This document shows, one piece after another, positions 42,658-51,497 of a DNA stretch of 64,000 nt. Location of the stretch: NCBI GenBank assembly GCA_049646585.1, contig JBARWC010000217.1:10769-74768 (forward strand), in the 5' to 3' direction. This DNA is from G025836975 sp049646585 (GTDB lineage: Bacteria > Pseudomonadota > Gammaproteobacteria > Burkholderiales > Burkholderiaceae_B). Both the position numbers and the translations under genes were made by a program. Position 1 is the stretch's first letter; every line of letters starts with the position of its first letter. Below the pieces are notes generated by a model. That model was not told where the DNA came from. It saw only the letters and a program-made list of their open reading frames with translations, and made no database searches.

Positions 42658-42972
42658 ATGATGAATCACTCCGACACCAGGAAACACGACGGCGAGCCGC
42701 CGACACCTTTTCCAACCTCGCAGGACAACCCGACCAACAAGGAAGAAGCGCTGGACAACGGGCTGGAAGAGACTTTCCCCGCCAGCGATCCCGTTTCCAT
42801 AACGACTAGAAAGCCCGGTGCCGACACGCTGGAGACGCCCGCGATCGGCGTCCAGGGTGGGAAGGAGGCCAGGAAAAAGGAAGAGGATATCGACAAAGAG
42901 CTGGAAGCAACCTTTCCCGCCAGCGATCCGGTCTCCACCACGCCGCAAAAGCCAGAGAAGCCGACGTCCTGA
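42658..42972 (+). CDS. small protein with two ETFPASDP repeats
   Basis: A 104-residue hydrophilic, probably soluble, protein. Two copies of one unit are visible: residues 31-52 with LDNGLEETFPASDPVS, and 77-98 with IDKELEATFPASDPVS. I recall ETFPASDP proteins as small (~60-residue), single-repeat, uncharacterised and linked to general stress. Duplication here is an unusual tandem arrangement. Two adjacent ATGs follow GGGAGCG. No charge or membrane features suggest a biochemical role. Confidence 0.8.
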   Translation: MMNHSDTRKHDGEPPTPFPTSQDNPTNKEEALDNGLEETFPASDPVSITTRKPGADTLETPAIGVQGGKEARKKEEDIDKELEATFPASDPVSTTPQKPEKPTS

Positions 42973-42974
42973 AG

Positions 42975-44102
42975 ATGGCGAGACTGGCAAGTATGTCATC
43001 CACCACACCTTCTGGAACCGTGCTGGTTTATGCGGCGCGCAAGGCGGAGCCCGAGCACGAACGGGCGGTGCACTTCGAACTGGGCAAACGCATAGCCGGC
43101 TTATTGGGCGCGCATTTCGGCGGCATGCATCAGGCCGGCGCCAAACATGCGCAGCCCGTCTACCTCATTCCCAGCGATACCCTGATTGGCCCCGAGCTCG
43201 CGCAGCGCCTGGGCATAAGCAGTGAAGAGAATTTTTTCGGTGGCCTGGCCCCGTACGCCTTCGTGCCAACCAAGGCCATTACGCACGGCTTGATCGGGCC
43301 CGAGGCCTATGCCCCGGAAGGCTGGTCGCAGGAATTCAGCCGGCGGGTCCGCGGCAGCGTCCTGGACGGCATCACGGCATTTTCCATCGGAGACGCCCAA
43401 AGGGCCGGGATCCGGCTGCTGCGCAAGGGCCCCGTGCGAATCAAGCCGGTATTGGCCACCGCCGGCCGCGGGCAGGCGCTGGTGTCCACGCTGGAACAAT
43501 TGACGGCGCTCTTCGAGCAAATGGATCACGGCGGCATCGCTCAACACGGGCTGGTGCTGGAAGAACATCTGGACGAAGTCACGACCTACAGCGTCGGCCA
43601 GGTCCGCATAGCCGGCCTGACCGCCAGCTATGTCGGGACCCAATGCCTGACGCCGGACAACCTGGGGGAAATGGTCTATGGCGGGTCGGAGCTGATCGTG
43701 GCCCGTGGCGGCTTCGAGCAGTTGCTTGGACTCCCCTTGGGCGATCCGTGGCGACTGGCCATCTCCAAGGCCAGGGTGTACGACGAAGCCGCCACGGCCT
43801 GCTATCCCGGCTTGCTGGCATCGCGGCGCAACTACGACGTGGCCAGCGGGATCGGTCGCGGCAAGACCCGCTGCGGCGTGCTGGAACAATCCTGGAGGAT
43901 AGGCGGGGCCAGCGGCGCCGAGATCGCAGCACTTGAAGCCTTCCACCGCGATCCGGGCCTGCGCTCGGTTCGCGCATCGACCCTGGAACTGTTCGGCTCC
44001 AACCCCCGTCCGCCGCCCGGCGCCACCGAACTATATCGCGGCATCGACCCCCTGATCGGGCCGATCAGCAAGTACATGAGAGTAGCGCCTTATGGGAACT
44101 AG
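42975..44102 (+). CDS. DUF3182 family protein (ATP-grasp-like, unknown function)
   Basis: A 375-residue protein. I recognise the DUF3182 pattern: HFGGMHQAGAKHAQPVYLIPSDTL, FFGGLAPYAFVPTKAITHGL, AGIRLLRKGPVRIKPVLATAGRGQ and HGLVLEEHLDEVTTYSVGQV. The last two resemble the lysine-containing and substrate regions of ATP-grasp ligases. The role is unknown. It starts 2 bases after the ETFPASDP gene and overlaps the alpha/beta hydrolase by 11 bases, so the genes are co-transcribed. An internal ATG at 42993 is an alternative start. Confidence 0.75.
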   Translation: MARLASMSSTTPSGTVLVYAARKAEPEHERAVHFELGKRIAGLLGAHFGGMHQAGAKHAQPVYLIPSDTLIGPELAQRLGISSEENFFGGLAPYAFVPTKAITHGLIGPEAYAPEGWSQEFSRRVRGSVLDGITAFSIGDAQRAGIRLLRKGPVRIKPVLATAGRGQALVSTLEQLTALFEQMDHGGIAQHGLVLEEHLDEVTTYSVGQVRIAGLTASYVGTQCLTPDNLGEMVYGGSELIVARGGFEQLLGLPLGDPWRLAISKARVYDEAATACYPGLLASRRNYDVASGIGRGKTRCGVLEQSWRIGGASGAEIAALEAFHRDPGLRSVRASTLELFGSNPRPPPGATELYRGIDPLIGPISKYMRVAPYGN

Positions 44103-44850
44103 CAGCGAACCCATACAGATCGTCACCAGCGATGAGCACATCGCCGGCACCTTCCTGTCGCCGCAAACCAAGGTGCCGGGCATACTGTTCGTTCACGGTT
44201 GGGGCGGCAGCCAGGAGCGCGACCTGGATCGGGCCCGCGGCATCGCCGGCCTGGGCTGCGTGTGCCTGACGTTCGACCTGCGCGGCCATGAACGAGGATC
44301 GGCGCGGCAAAAGACCGTGACTCGGGAAGAAAATCTGCGGGACATCATCGCGGCCTATGACAAACTGGTGCAGCACCCGGCCATCGATACCCATGCCATT
44401 GCGGTCGTGGGCACCAGCTACGGCGCCTACCTGTCCACCATCCTGACCACCATGAGGCCGGTCAAATGGCTGTCGCTGCGCGTTCCCTCCTTGTATCGCG
44501 ACGAAGAATGGGACCTGCCCAAGCGTCAACTGAACCGTGAAGATCTTGCCGTGTACCGGGGCGCGCCGGTCACTCCCGAGGAAAACCGGGCGCTGGCCGC
44601 ATGCGCCGCTTTCAGCGGCGACGTGCTGATCATAGAATCCGAGCACGACCACCTGGTTCCTCATGCAACCATCATGAGCTATCGGGCGGCGTTCCGCAGC
44701 TCGCATTCGCTGACGCATAGGGTGATAGACGGCGCCGATCATGCACTCAGCTCCAAAACCAGCCAGCAGGCCTATACCTCCATCCTGGTCGGCTGGATCA
44801 CCGAAATGGTGATGGGCGCAAGGGTGGGCGACCGGCCGGGCATTTCCTGA
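44092..44850 (+). CDS. alpha/beta hydrolase
   Basis: A 252-residue alpha/beta hydrolase. FVHGWGGSQERD supplies the oxyanion loop and GTSYGAYLS the nucleophile elbow with the catalytic serine; Asp in EHDHLVP and His in IDGADHAL complete the triad. It could be an esterase or peptidase-like enzyme. The ATG lies within the DUF3182 gene, arguing for translational coupling and a shared process. Confidence 0.88.
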   Translation: MGTSSEPIQIVTSDEHIAGTFLSPQTKVPGILFVHGWGGSQERDLDRARGIAGLGCVCLTFDLRGHERGSARQKTVTREENLRDIIAAYDKLVQHPAIDTHAIAVVGTSYGAYLSTILTTMRPVKWLSLRVPSLYRDEEWDLPKRQLNREDLAVYRGAPVTPEENRALAACAAFSGDVLIIESEHDHLVPHATIMSYRAAFRSSHSLTHRVIDGADHALSSKTSQQAYTSILVGWITEMVMGARVGDRPGIS

Positions 44851-44944
44851 AGGCCGGGTTTCGCCTAAACTGGACGCGGCATTTACAGACGGGCTCCGCC
44901 TGTGCCGCTCTTGACTATCCCGGAACCGCCCTCATATCCCGCGC

Positions 44945-45934
44945 ATGATTCCTTTTTCCATACTCGACCTATCCCCCATCGCCGAAGGCGGCTCCGCCGC
45001 CGTATCGTTCCGCCACACCTTGGACATCGCCCGGCACGGCGAGCGCTGGGGCTACAAGCGCTACTGGATGGCCGAGCACCACGGCATGCCCGGCATCGCC
45101 AGCGCGGCAACGTCCATCCTTATTTCCCACGTAGCGGCGGGCACGTCCACGATACGCGTTGGAGCCGGGGGCATCATGCTGCCCAACCACTCGCCGCTGG
45201 TCATTGCCGAGCAGTTCGGCACTCTGGAATCGTTGTACCCGGGGCGCATAGACCTGGGCCTGGGCCGCGCCCCCGGCTCCGACCAGGTCACCGCGCGCGC
45301 CCTGCGGCGCAACCTGGCCTCCGACGCCGACGAGTTCCCGCGCGACGTGCTCGAGCTGATGGACTATATGTCGGATGAACCCCGCCAGGTCGTGCAGGCG
45401 GTTCCGGGCCGGGGCCTGAACGTGCCCATTTGGATACTGGGCTCCAGCCTGTTCGGCGCCCAACTGGCCGCGGCGCTGGGCCTGCCCTACGCCTTCGCCT
45501 CGCACTTCGCCCCCCAGCAACTGATGCAGGCCATCCAGTTGTACCGCAGCACCTTCCAGCCTTCCGCCCATCTGGATAAACCTTATGTCATGCTGGGCTT
45601 CAATGTCTTTGCGGCCGACACCGACGACCAGGGACAATTGCTGGCGACCTCCTGGCAGCAATCCTTCGTCAACCTGCGCAGCGGCCGCCCCTCACGCCTG
45701 CCTCCGCCCGTACGCAATTACATGGAGCAGTTGAACCCTGCCGCCCAGGACGTGCTGCAACAACACGTGCTGTCGTGCTCGGCCGTCGGCGCGCCCGACA
45801 CCGTCGCCCGCCAGCTCAAGGCCTTCATCGACAAGACCGGCGCGGACGAGCTCATGATCACGTCGAACATATTCGACCACGCCGCCCGCCTGCGCTCCTA
45901 CGAAATCACAGCCGGGTTGCGGGACTCGCTGTAA
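44945..45934 (+). CDS. LLM class flavin-dependent oxidoreductase
   Basis: A 329-residue single-component luciferase-like protein. It begins with a family signature (IPFSILDLSPIAEGGSAAVSF), then RYWMAEHHGMPGIASAAT and VGAGGIMLPNHSPLVIAEQFGTLESLYPGRIDLGLGRAPGSD. The flavin-binding TIM barrel is complete. Members are flavin-linked oxidoreductases; the substrate here is unknown. It is monocistronic ahead of yggS. Confidence 0.92.
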   Translation: MIPFSILDLSPIAEGGSAAVSFRHTLDIARHGERWGYKRYWMAEHHGMPGIASAATSILISHVAAGTSTIRVGAGGIMLPNHSPLVIAEQFGTLESLYPGRIDLGLGRAPGSDQVTARALRRNLASDADEFPRDVLELMDYMSDEPRQVVQAVPGRGLNVPIWILGSSLFGAQLAAALGLPYAFASHFAPQQLMQAIQLYRSTFQPSAHLDKPYVMLGFNVFAADTDDQGQLLATSWQQSFVNLRSGRPSRLPPPVRNYMEQLNPAAQDVLQQHVLSCSAVGAPDTVARQLKAFIDKTGADELMITSNIFDHAARLRSYEITAGLRDSL

Positions 45935-46031
45935 GCGGCCCGGCGCAGGCCTCGTCCCGGTCTTACAATAGGCTGGTTGCACACGAGCGCCGCGGATGCC
46001 CCGGGCGCCATACGTTTCGATCACGCCGAAT

Positions 46032-46778
46032 ATGACTGAAGACAATTCCATCGCAGCGCGCCTGGCGCAAATCCGGCGGCGCATAGACGCCGCCGCCCTG
46101 GGCGCCGGCCGGACGGCTGGGTCCGTCGCCCTGCTTCCCGTCAGCAAGACCTTTGGCGAGGCCGCGATACGAGAGGCGGTGGCCGCCGGCGCGCGCCGCT
46201 TCGGCGAAAACAAGGCACAGGAAATTCGCAGCAAATACGAACCCCTGGCCGACTGCGGCATAGACTGGGTGATGATAGGTCACCTGCAAACCAACAAGGC
46301 CAAGGATGTCGCCCGCATGGCCAGTGAAGTCCAGTCGCTGGACCGCATGGAGCTGGCCGTCGCGCTGGACAAGCGGCTGCAGCAGGAAGGCCGCGCCATC
46401 GACACCCTGGTGCAGGTGAAGACATCCACGGAGCCCAGCAAATATGGCCTGCCGCCCGAGGAGCTGCCCGGCTTCCTGCGCTACCTGGCCCGCGAGACCC
46501 CCACGCTGAGGGTGCGCGGCCTGATGACGCTGGCCATCAACGCGCCCGGCCAGGAGGCCGTGCGCGCCTGCTTCCGCAGCCTGCGCCAATTGCGCGACCG
46601 CATGCGGGACGAAGCCATAGACGGCATCGAGCTCGACCGCCTTTCCATGGGCATGAGCGGCGATTTCGAGATCGCCATCCAGGAGGGCTCCACCGAGGTG
46701 CGCATCGGCACAGCCATATTCGGGGGCCGTATCTACGGCGACGATTACTATTGGCCGGAAGGCAAGCGACCGCAATAA
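46032..46778 (+). CDS. yggS: YggS family pyridoxal phosphate homeostasis protein
   Basis: A 248-residue PLP-binding protein (PLPBP/YggS). The cofactor lysine is in LLPVSKTFGE; GENKAQEI, WVMIGHLQTNKAK, VQVKTSTEPSKYGL and LSMGMSGDFEIAI are diagnostic. The family controls PLP levels and, indirectly, amino acid metabolism. The start MTEDN is preferred over an ATG 36 bases upstream. Its C-terminus, GDDYYWPE, is notable because a near copy occurs at 52.2 kb. It overlaps the convergent GAF gene by 31 bases. Confidence 0.94.
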   Translation: MTEDNSIAARLAQIRRRIDAAALGAGRTAGSVALLPVSKTFGEAAIREAVAAGARRFGENKAQEIRSKYEPLADCGIDWVMIGHLQTNKAKDVARMASEVQSLDRMELAVALDKRLQQEGRAIDTLVQVKTSTEPSKYGLPPEELPGFLRYLARETPTLRVRGLMTLAINAPGQEAVRACFRSLRQLRDRMRDEAIDGIELDRLSMGMSGDFEIAIQEGSTEVRIGTAIFGGRIYGDDYYWPEGKRPQ

Positions 46779-47275
46779 AGCGTCAGGAAACCGGGTGTTG
46801 CCAGCAAGCCCGCCAACTGCGCCCATTGGATCATCGACGCATCGACCACGGCGGTTCGCATCAGGAAATTAAGCGTGCCCAAGCAAGTATCTTGCGCGAC
46901 GATGGGCACATTGATGACCGATCTCAAGCCCAACTTGTGAATGACAGTGTGGTCATCAAAAGATTGCCGGATAGCTTCCTCGCCCTCGCCAATAAATAGC
47001 CGGCGCTCGTGCAGCACCTGCCGCCCCCAGGCACTGCCAGACTTGTCCTTGCTGCCGCCGACCGGATAAGACGAAGGATTCGAGCTGTACAGCCTGATCA
47101 AGCGTTCGCCTTCCGGCTCATAGCGGTTCACCGTACACAGCGTTTGCCGCAAGAGCAGGCGGGCGTACTCGTCGACGGCGGAAAACAAGGCTTGCGGGTC
47201 TCTGTCGGCGCAAGCCCTGGCAAGCTCTGGAATTCCGCTTAACGCCGCGCTCAAGGCCATCGTGCTTTCCGGCAT
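46748..47275 (-). CDS. GAF domain-containing protein
   Basis: A 175-residue protein dominated by one GAF domain (about 38-170). VNRYEPEGERLIRLYSSNPSSYPVGG, AWGRQVLHERRLFIGEG and INVPIVAQDTCLGTLNFLM are typical. There is no output domain. It is 9 bases downstream of the Bug receptor gene and so the last gene of the GGT-Bug-GAF operon; a GAF sensor in such an operon is unusual. It may bind or modify the same small molecule. Convergent with yggS. Confidence 0.82.
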   Translation of the reverse strand: MPESTMALSAALSGIPELARACADRDPQALFSAVDEYARLLLRQTLCTVNRYEPEGERLIRLYSSNPSSYPVGGSKDKSGSAWGRQVLHERRLFIGEGEEAIRQSFDDHTVIHKLGLRSVINVPIVAQDTCLGTLNFLMRTAVVDASMIQWAQLAGLLATPGFLTLYCGRLPSGQ

Positions 47276-47284
47276 GCTTCCACC

Positions 47285-48259
47285 CTATTCAATGCGTATG
47301 CCCAGCTCGCGCACGAGCTTTTCGTACTTATCGGCATCGCGGGCCAGATCCACGGCGAATTGCTGGGGCGTGCTATCCAATACTTGTACAGCCATGCCTT
47401 CCATTTTCTTCACCACCTCGGGATCCTTCAAGGCCTTGTTGATCTCCGCGTTCAGACGCGTCACGATATCGGCCGGCATTCCCGCCGGGCCGAAGGCGCC
47501 GTACCATACCGCCAGTTCAAAGCCCGGCACCGTCTCCGCCACTGTCGGAACATTGGGCAGAGTCGGGGCGCGCCGGCTTTCAGTGACCCCCAACAGCTTG
47601 AGCTTGCCATCCTTGACGAAGGGAAGGGATTGCGTGCCGGCGGTGAACAAGAGCTGCGTCTGATTGCCGACCGTGTCCAGCACCGCGGGCGCCCCGCCGC
47701 GATAGGGCACGTGCAGCATCTTGATGCCGGTGGCCTTTTCAAACATGGCGGCACTTAGATGATTCGTCGACCCGGGGCCAGCCGAGGCATACGCGATCTG
47801 GCCGGGCCGCGCCTTTGCATAAGCAATGAATTCAGCAACATTACTGACCGGTATGGATGGATTGACCACCATCGTATTGGTAACCAGGGCCAGCTTGGCG
47901 ATGGGCGTAAAGTCCTTGACGCCGTCAAAAGGCATCTTGGTGTAGAGGGCCTGATTCATGGTATGCGTGCTCATGGAGCCAACCAGCAAGGTATAGCCGT
48001 CAGGCTTGGCCTTGGCGACCAGATTGGAACCCACGTTACCCGACGCACCCGCTCGATTTTCGACCACGAACGGCTGCCCCAAGCTCTTGCCCAAATGCTC
48101 CGACAAGACACGCGCGAGAATATCGGTGGAGCCCCCAGCCGCCCACGGCACGATGATGGTAACGGGCTTGTCGGGCCAGGCGGCCGCCGCCGCTGTCGAG
48201 AAAACCGTGAACAGGGCCACGCTGGCGGCGCCCAATAAACTACGTAGATGAATTGGCAT
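47285..48259 (-). CDS. Bug/TctC family substrate-binding protein
   Basis: A 324-residue secreted receptor: signal peptide ASVALFTVFSTAAAAAWPDKP, then WPDKPVTIIVPWAAGGSTDILAR, GASGNVGSNLVA and NHLSAAMFE. It binds a small carboxylate or amide in the periplasm. It lies 67 bases downstream of the gamma-glutamyltransferase family gene and 9 bases upstream of the GAF gene, so the three form an operon governed by the divergent LysR gene. Confidence 0.92.
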   Translation of the reverse strand: MPIHLRSLLGAASVALFTVFSTAAAAAWPDKPVTIIVPWAAGGSTDILARVLSEHLGKSLGQPFVVENRAGASGNVGSNLVAKAKPDGYTLLVGSMSTHTMNQALYTKMPFDGVKDFTPIAKLALVTNTMVVNPSIPVSNVAEFIAYAKARPGQIAYASAGPGSTNHLSAAMFEKATGIKMLHVPYRGGAPAVLDTVGNQTQLLFTAGTQSLPFVKDGKLKLLGVTESRRAPTLPNVPTVAETVPGFELAVWYGAFGPAGMPADIVTRLNAEINKALKDPEVVKKMEGMAVQVLDSTPQQFAVDLARDADKYEKLVRELGIRIE

Positions 48260-48326
48260 TTTATGTCTCCTGAAAATTAGTCAAACAAGTTGAAGCGCAG
48301 TACAGCCACAGCAGGCGTCGCGCTGC

Positions 48327-50159
48327 TCAACGCCCCACCGCATAGCCCTGCATGCCGCGCGGATTCGCCGCGGCGCGCAGCAACAGCCCTCCTCCTACAC
48401 CGGCCTCGCGGGTGCAGGCACTGATCCGCCCTTCAGACCACGGACCGCCGACAATGACGTCATGGCCCGCCTCGGTCAACTTGGCCAGAGTGTCCGGCGG
48501 AAAACGCGACTCGATGACAAGGCGATTGGTCTTCAAGGTTCGCGGCCAAAATGAAGCCGGGTAGTGCTCCACATGGCAGGACGGCGCGTCGATGGCCTCC
48601 TGCAAATTCATGCCCATGGCATGCCGCAGGAAGAAAGCCAGCGTCCATTGATCTTGCTGATCTCCCCCGGGGGTGCCAAAAGCCATGTAAGGCTGGCCGT
48701 CGCGCAATGCCATGCTCGGCGACAGGGTCGTGTTGGGCCGCATGCCGGCTTGCAGGCTGCCGGGCACCCCTTCGTCCAGCCAGGTCATTTGCAAGCGCGT
48801 GTTGATGGAAAATCCCAGTCCGGGAACGACGGGGCTGGAAGAGAGCCATCCACCCGAAGGCGTCGCAGCCACCATGTTGCCATGCCGGTCTATGACGTCG
48901 ATATGGCAGGTATCGCCAACGAAAATCTCGCGCTCCAGCCACGTGTCCACGGGCGGCAAGTCCATAAAGGTGGGCTCGCCGACACCGTAGCTCCCGTCTC
49001 CATCGGCAAGCGCCCGAACCGCTGCCTGCAAATCAGGCAGCACCGGATTGCGGCCCAGCGGCTTGCCTGGATTCAGCGTTTCCGATGCCCGCGCTCCCAG
49101 TGTCTGGACGCGCGCCTTCGCATACTCGTCGGATAACAAGGCGTCCATCGGCACATCGACATGCGCCGGATCCCCGTACCAGGCCAAACGATCGGCCATG
49201 GCCAGCTTTGCAACCTCTGCAATGCTGTGCACGAACGCGGCGGAATCCGGAGCATGCGCAGCGATACCTGTGTGCCTGTGCATGGCAAGCTGTTGCAAAA
49301 AGACCGGCCCCTGCGACCACGGGCCGCATTTGGCCACCGTGTATCGGCCGTAATCAGCCAAGACCGGCTCTTCGTAGCTAGCCTTCCAATCGACCATATC
49401 GGACAGCCTGAGCAGGCCGCGATGACGCTCGCCGGTGCAATCGCGCACAGCCTCGTTCCGGTAGAAATCGTCAATGGCCTGGGCCACGAAACCGCGATAC
49501 CACAACGACAAGGCGGCATCGATCCGCGATGCGCGATCCGTACCCCGGCTAGCTGCCTCAGTTGCGATACGCGCGTATGTGGCGCCCAGAGCGGGGTTCC
49601 GGAACAGTGCGTCCGGCCGCGGCAAACGGCCATCGGGCAGCCAGACGCTGGCCGATGACGTCCATTCATTGCGAAACAGCTTTTCGACCGCCACGATGGC
49701 CTGGACAACGCGCGGCACCAGCGGGAAGCCGTTATTGGCGTAATCGATGGCCGGACGCAGCACATCGGCCAGTTCCCAGGTGCCGTAGTCCTTCAGCATG
49801 GTCAGCCACGCGCCGAAGGCGCCGGGCACAGTGGCTGGCAGCAGTCCTATGCCGGGCACCAGTTCCAGGCCTTGATCGCGGAAAAAAGACCGTGTGGCCA
49901 GAGCGGGCGCCACGCCTTGCCCGCAAAGAACCCGCAGCCGCTTTTCGGACTCGCTCCACATCATGATGGGCGCTTCGCCGCCCGGACCATTCAGATGCGG
50001 CTCGACGACTTGCAGCATGAATCCGCCCGCCACAGCCGCATCGTATGCATTGCCGCCTTTTTCAAGGACTCCCATGGCGACTTGCGACGCCAGCCAATGG
50101 GTAGAGGACACAACGCCGAAGGTACCTTTTATCTCGGGTCTCGTGGTGAATTCAGACAT
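48327..50159 (-). CDS. gamma-glutamyltransferase family protein (Ntn hydrolase)
   Basis: A 610-residue member of the GGT superfamily. The predicted self-processing nucleophile is Thr417 in DTCHIDVIDRHGN (E. coli GGT begins its small chain TTHYSVVD). GGNAYDAAVAGGFMLQVVEPHLNGPGG marks the large chain and GTPGGDQQDQW the late catalytic block. Unlike secreted GGT it has no signal peptide, and Cys replaces the second Thr. Relatives include HpxW, the oxamate amidohydrolase of purine catabolism. With a Bug receptor and LysR regulator it probably breaks an imported amide or gamma-glutamyl bond. Substrate unknown. Confidence 0.88.
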   Translation of the reverse strand: MSEFTTRPEIKGTFGVVSSTHWLASQVAMGVLEKGGNAYDAAVAGGFMLQVVEPHLNGPGGEAPIMMWSESEKRLRVLCGQGVAPALATRSFFRDQGLELVPGIGLLPATVPGAFGAWLTMLKDYGTWELADVLRPAIDYANNGFPLVPRVVQAIVAVEKLFRNEWTSSASVWLPDGRLPRPDALFRNPALGATYARIATEAASRGTDRASRIDAALSLWYRGFVAQAIDDFYRNEAVRDCTGERHRGLLRLSDMVDWKASYEEPVLADYGRYTVAKCGPWSQGPVFLQQLAMHRHTGIAAHAPDSAAFVHSIAEVAKLAMADRLAWYGDPAHVDVPMDALLSDEYAKARVQTLGARASETLNPGKPLGRNPVLPDLQAAVRALADGDGSYGVGEPTFMDLPPVDTWLEREIFVGDTCHIDVIDRHGNMVAATPSGGWLSSSPVVPGLGFSINTRLQMTWLDEGVPGSLQAGMRPNTTLSPSMALRDGQPYMAFGTPGGDQQDQWTLAFFLRHAMGMNLQEAIDAPSCHVEHYPASFWPRTLKTNRLVIESRFPPDTLAKLTEAGHDVIVGGPWSEGRISACTREAGVGGGLLLRAAANPRGMQGYAVGR

Positions 50160-50265
50160 ATGCGGCTCCGCGGCAGGTGATCAGCAAAGTATATCGACTT
50201 CAAATAACCCTAATTCCGTAATTTGTGATAAACACATAATCATATGGGTATATCAGGATAGAAGC

Positions 50266-51273
50266 ATGGCAAATCGGCAAGTTGCGCGCCAAACCCCGGG
50301 GCAAGCCCATCCGGACACGGCATCGGTGCCGTCGGCGGCAAGAATCATGTCCAGACTTAAGCTGCGTCATTTGACGCTGCTCCGGAACATCGCCTTGCAT
50401 GGGTCACTGACACGCGTTGCCCAGGAAACCAGGGTGAGCCAGCCCGCAATCACCAAAGCGCTGGCCGAAGTAGAGTCCCTGTTCGGCGCCCCTTTGTTCG
50501 TTCGCTCCGGGCGCGGCCTGAAACCGACGGCCATGGGCGAGCTGGCGATGCTGAAGGCAAGGCATATGCTGCAAGAGCTGGATCATTGGGCATCCGAAAT
50601 GGATGCGGTGCGCAAAGGCCGCAGCGCACGCCTGCTTATCGGCGCGGTTCCCTACGTATCCAGCGATCTGCTGACGCAAGCCATCACACAACTGTACGAG
50701 CGCCACAATATTGTTATCGCCATCAGGCAGGCGACCACCGATCAATTGGTGCAGTCCCTGTGCAACCACGAACTGGACTGCGTACTGGGCCGCGCATCGG
50801 CTGTGGCGGGCAGGGAAAACCTATGGCACGAAGTCTTGTACACCCAGCACCCGGCGCTTATCGGCCACGACAACTTGCTCAAGCGCCTGGACGGGCGCCG
50901 CCTGGACTGGCGACGCTTGGCGGACATGAACTGGATACTTCCGTCCTTGGCGACCCCCGTCGGCGCCAGGATGGCTGAACTGTTCACGCAAGCACAGGTG
51001 GCCGTGCCCGTTCCCATCATCGAAACCTATTCCGTGGACGTGATGCACGGTGTGCTCAGCAAGAACGATAGCGTCATCTCCGTGGTGCCCGAAGATATCG
51101 CCCGGGACATGGTCCGGCGAGGAGGGATAAGCATCCTGCCATGGAAACTGGACTGGGAGCTGCCACCGTTAAGCCTGATACGCCGCGTGCGCGACATCCC
51201 ACTGGATGCGGAAGACAAGCTCGCCGGGATACTGAAAGAACTATGCAGCCAGCAGTTCGCACAGAACAAGTGA
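50266..51273 (+). CDS. LysR-family transcriptional regulator
   Basis: A 335-residue regulator. The helix-turn-helix is LRHLTLLRNIALHGSLTRVAQETRVSQPAITKALAEVE, followed by the effector domain (LLIGAVPYVSSDLL ... SVVPEDIARDMV). The start MANRQV has AGGATAGAAG upstream and adds about 30 residues before the HTH compared with typical LysR proteins; MSRLKLR is an alternative start. It is divergent from the GGT-Bug-GAF operon, with an AT-rich 106-base promoter region between them. Confidence 0.9.
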   Translation: MANRQVARQTPGQAHPDTASVPSAARIMSRLKLRHLTLLRNIALHGSLTRVAQETRVSQPAITKALAEVESLFGAPLFVRSGRGLKPTAMGELAMLKARHMLQELDHWASEMDAVRKGRSARLLIGAVPYVSSDLLTQAITQLYERHNIVIAIRQATTDQLVQSLCNHELDCVLGRASAVAGRENLWHEVLYTQHPALIGHDNLLKRLDGRRLDWRRLADMNWILPSLATPVGARMAELFTQAQVAVPVPIIETYSVDVMHGVLSKNDSVISVVPEDIARDMVRRGGISILPWKLDWELPPLSLIRRVRDIPLDAEDKLAGILKELCSQQFAQNK

Positions 51274-51323
51274 TTGGGGAAAATTTCGTTTAAAGTGCAG
51301 CAGAATCATTCTGGAGAATACCT

Positions 51324-51497
51324 ATGTTTCCGGGAATACTTCCTATACTCGCCACATTGCTTGCCATCGCCGCCACGTTCAAAAACGCAAAACTCGCTAG
51401 AAGAATCTGGGCGATTGCAGCAGTCCTGACCGTCGTCTGGGCGTTCTACCACGGTAGCTACCATGCACCGGAGCTACGGCAACTGGGGGCCTGGTGA
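51324..51497 (+). CDS. 57-residue membrane protein (DUF5993-like) upstream of DsbB
   Basis: A small gene with a GGAGA ribosome-binding site. It has two hydrophobic segments (PGILPILATLLAIAATF and IWAIAAVLTVVWAFYHGSY) separated by a basic turn, KNAKLARR, ending with LRQLGAW. This size and layout match DUF5993 proteins, which I associate with DsbB genes. Its stop shares a base with the dsbB ATG (TGATG). The function of DUF5993 is unknown, but coupling implies a role with DsbB. Confidence 0.8.
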   Translation: MFPGILPILATLLAIAATFKNAKLARRIWAIAAVLTVVWAFYHGSYHAPELRQLGAW

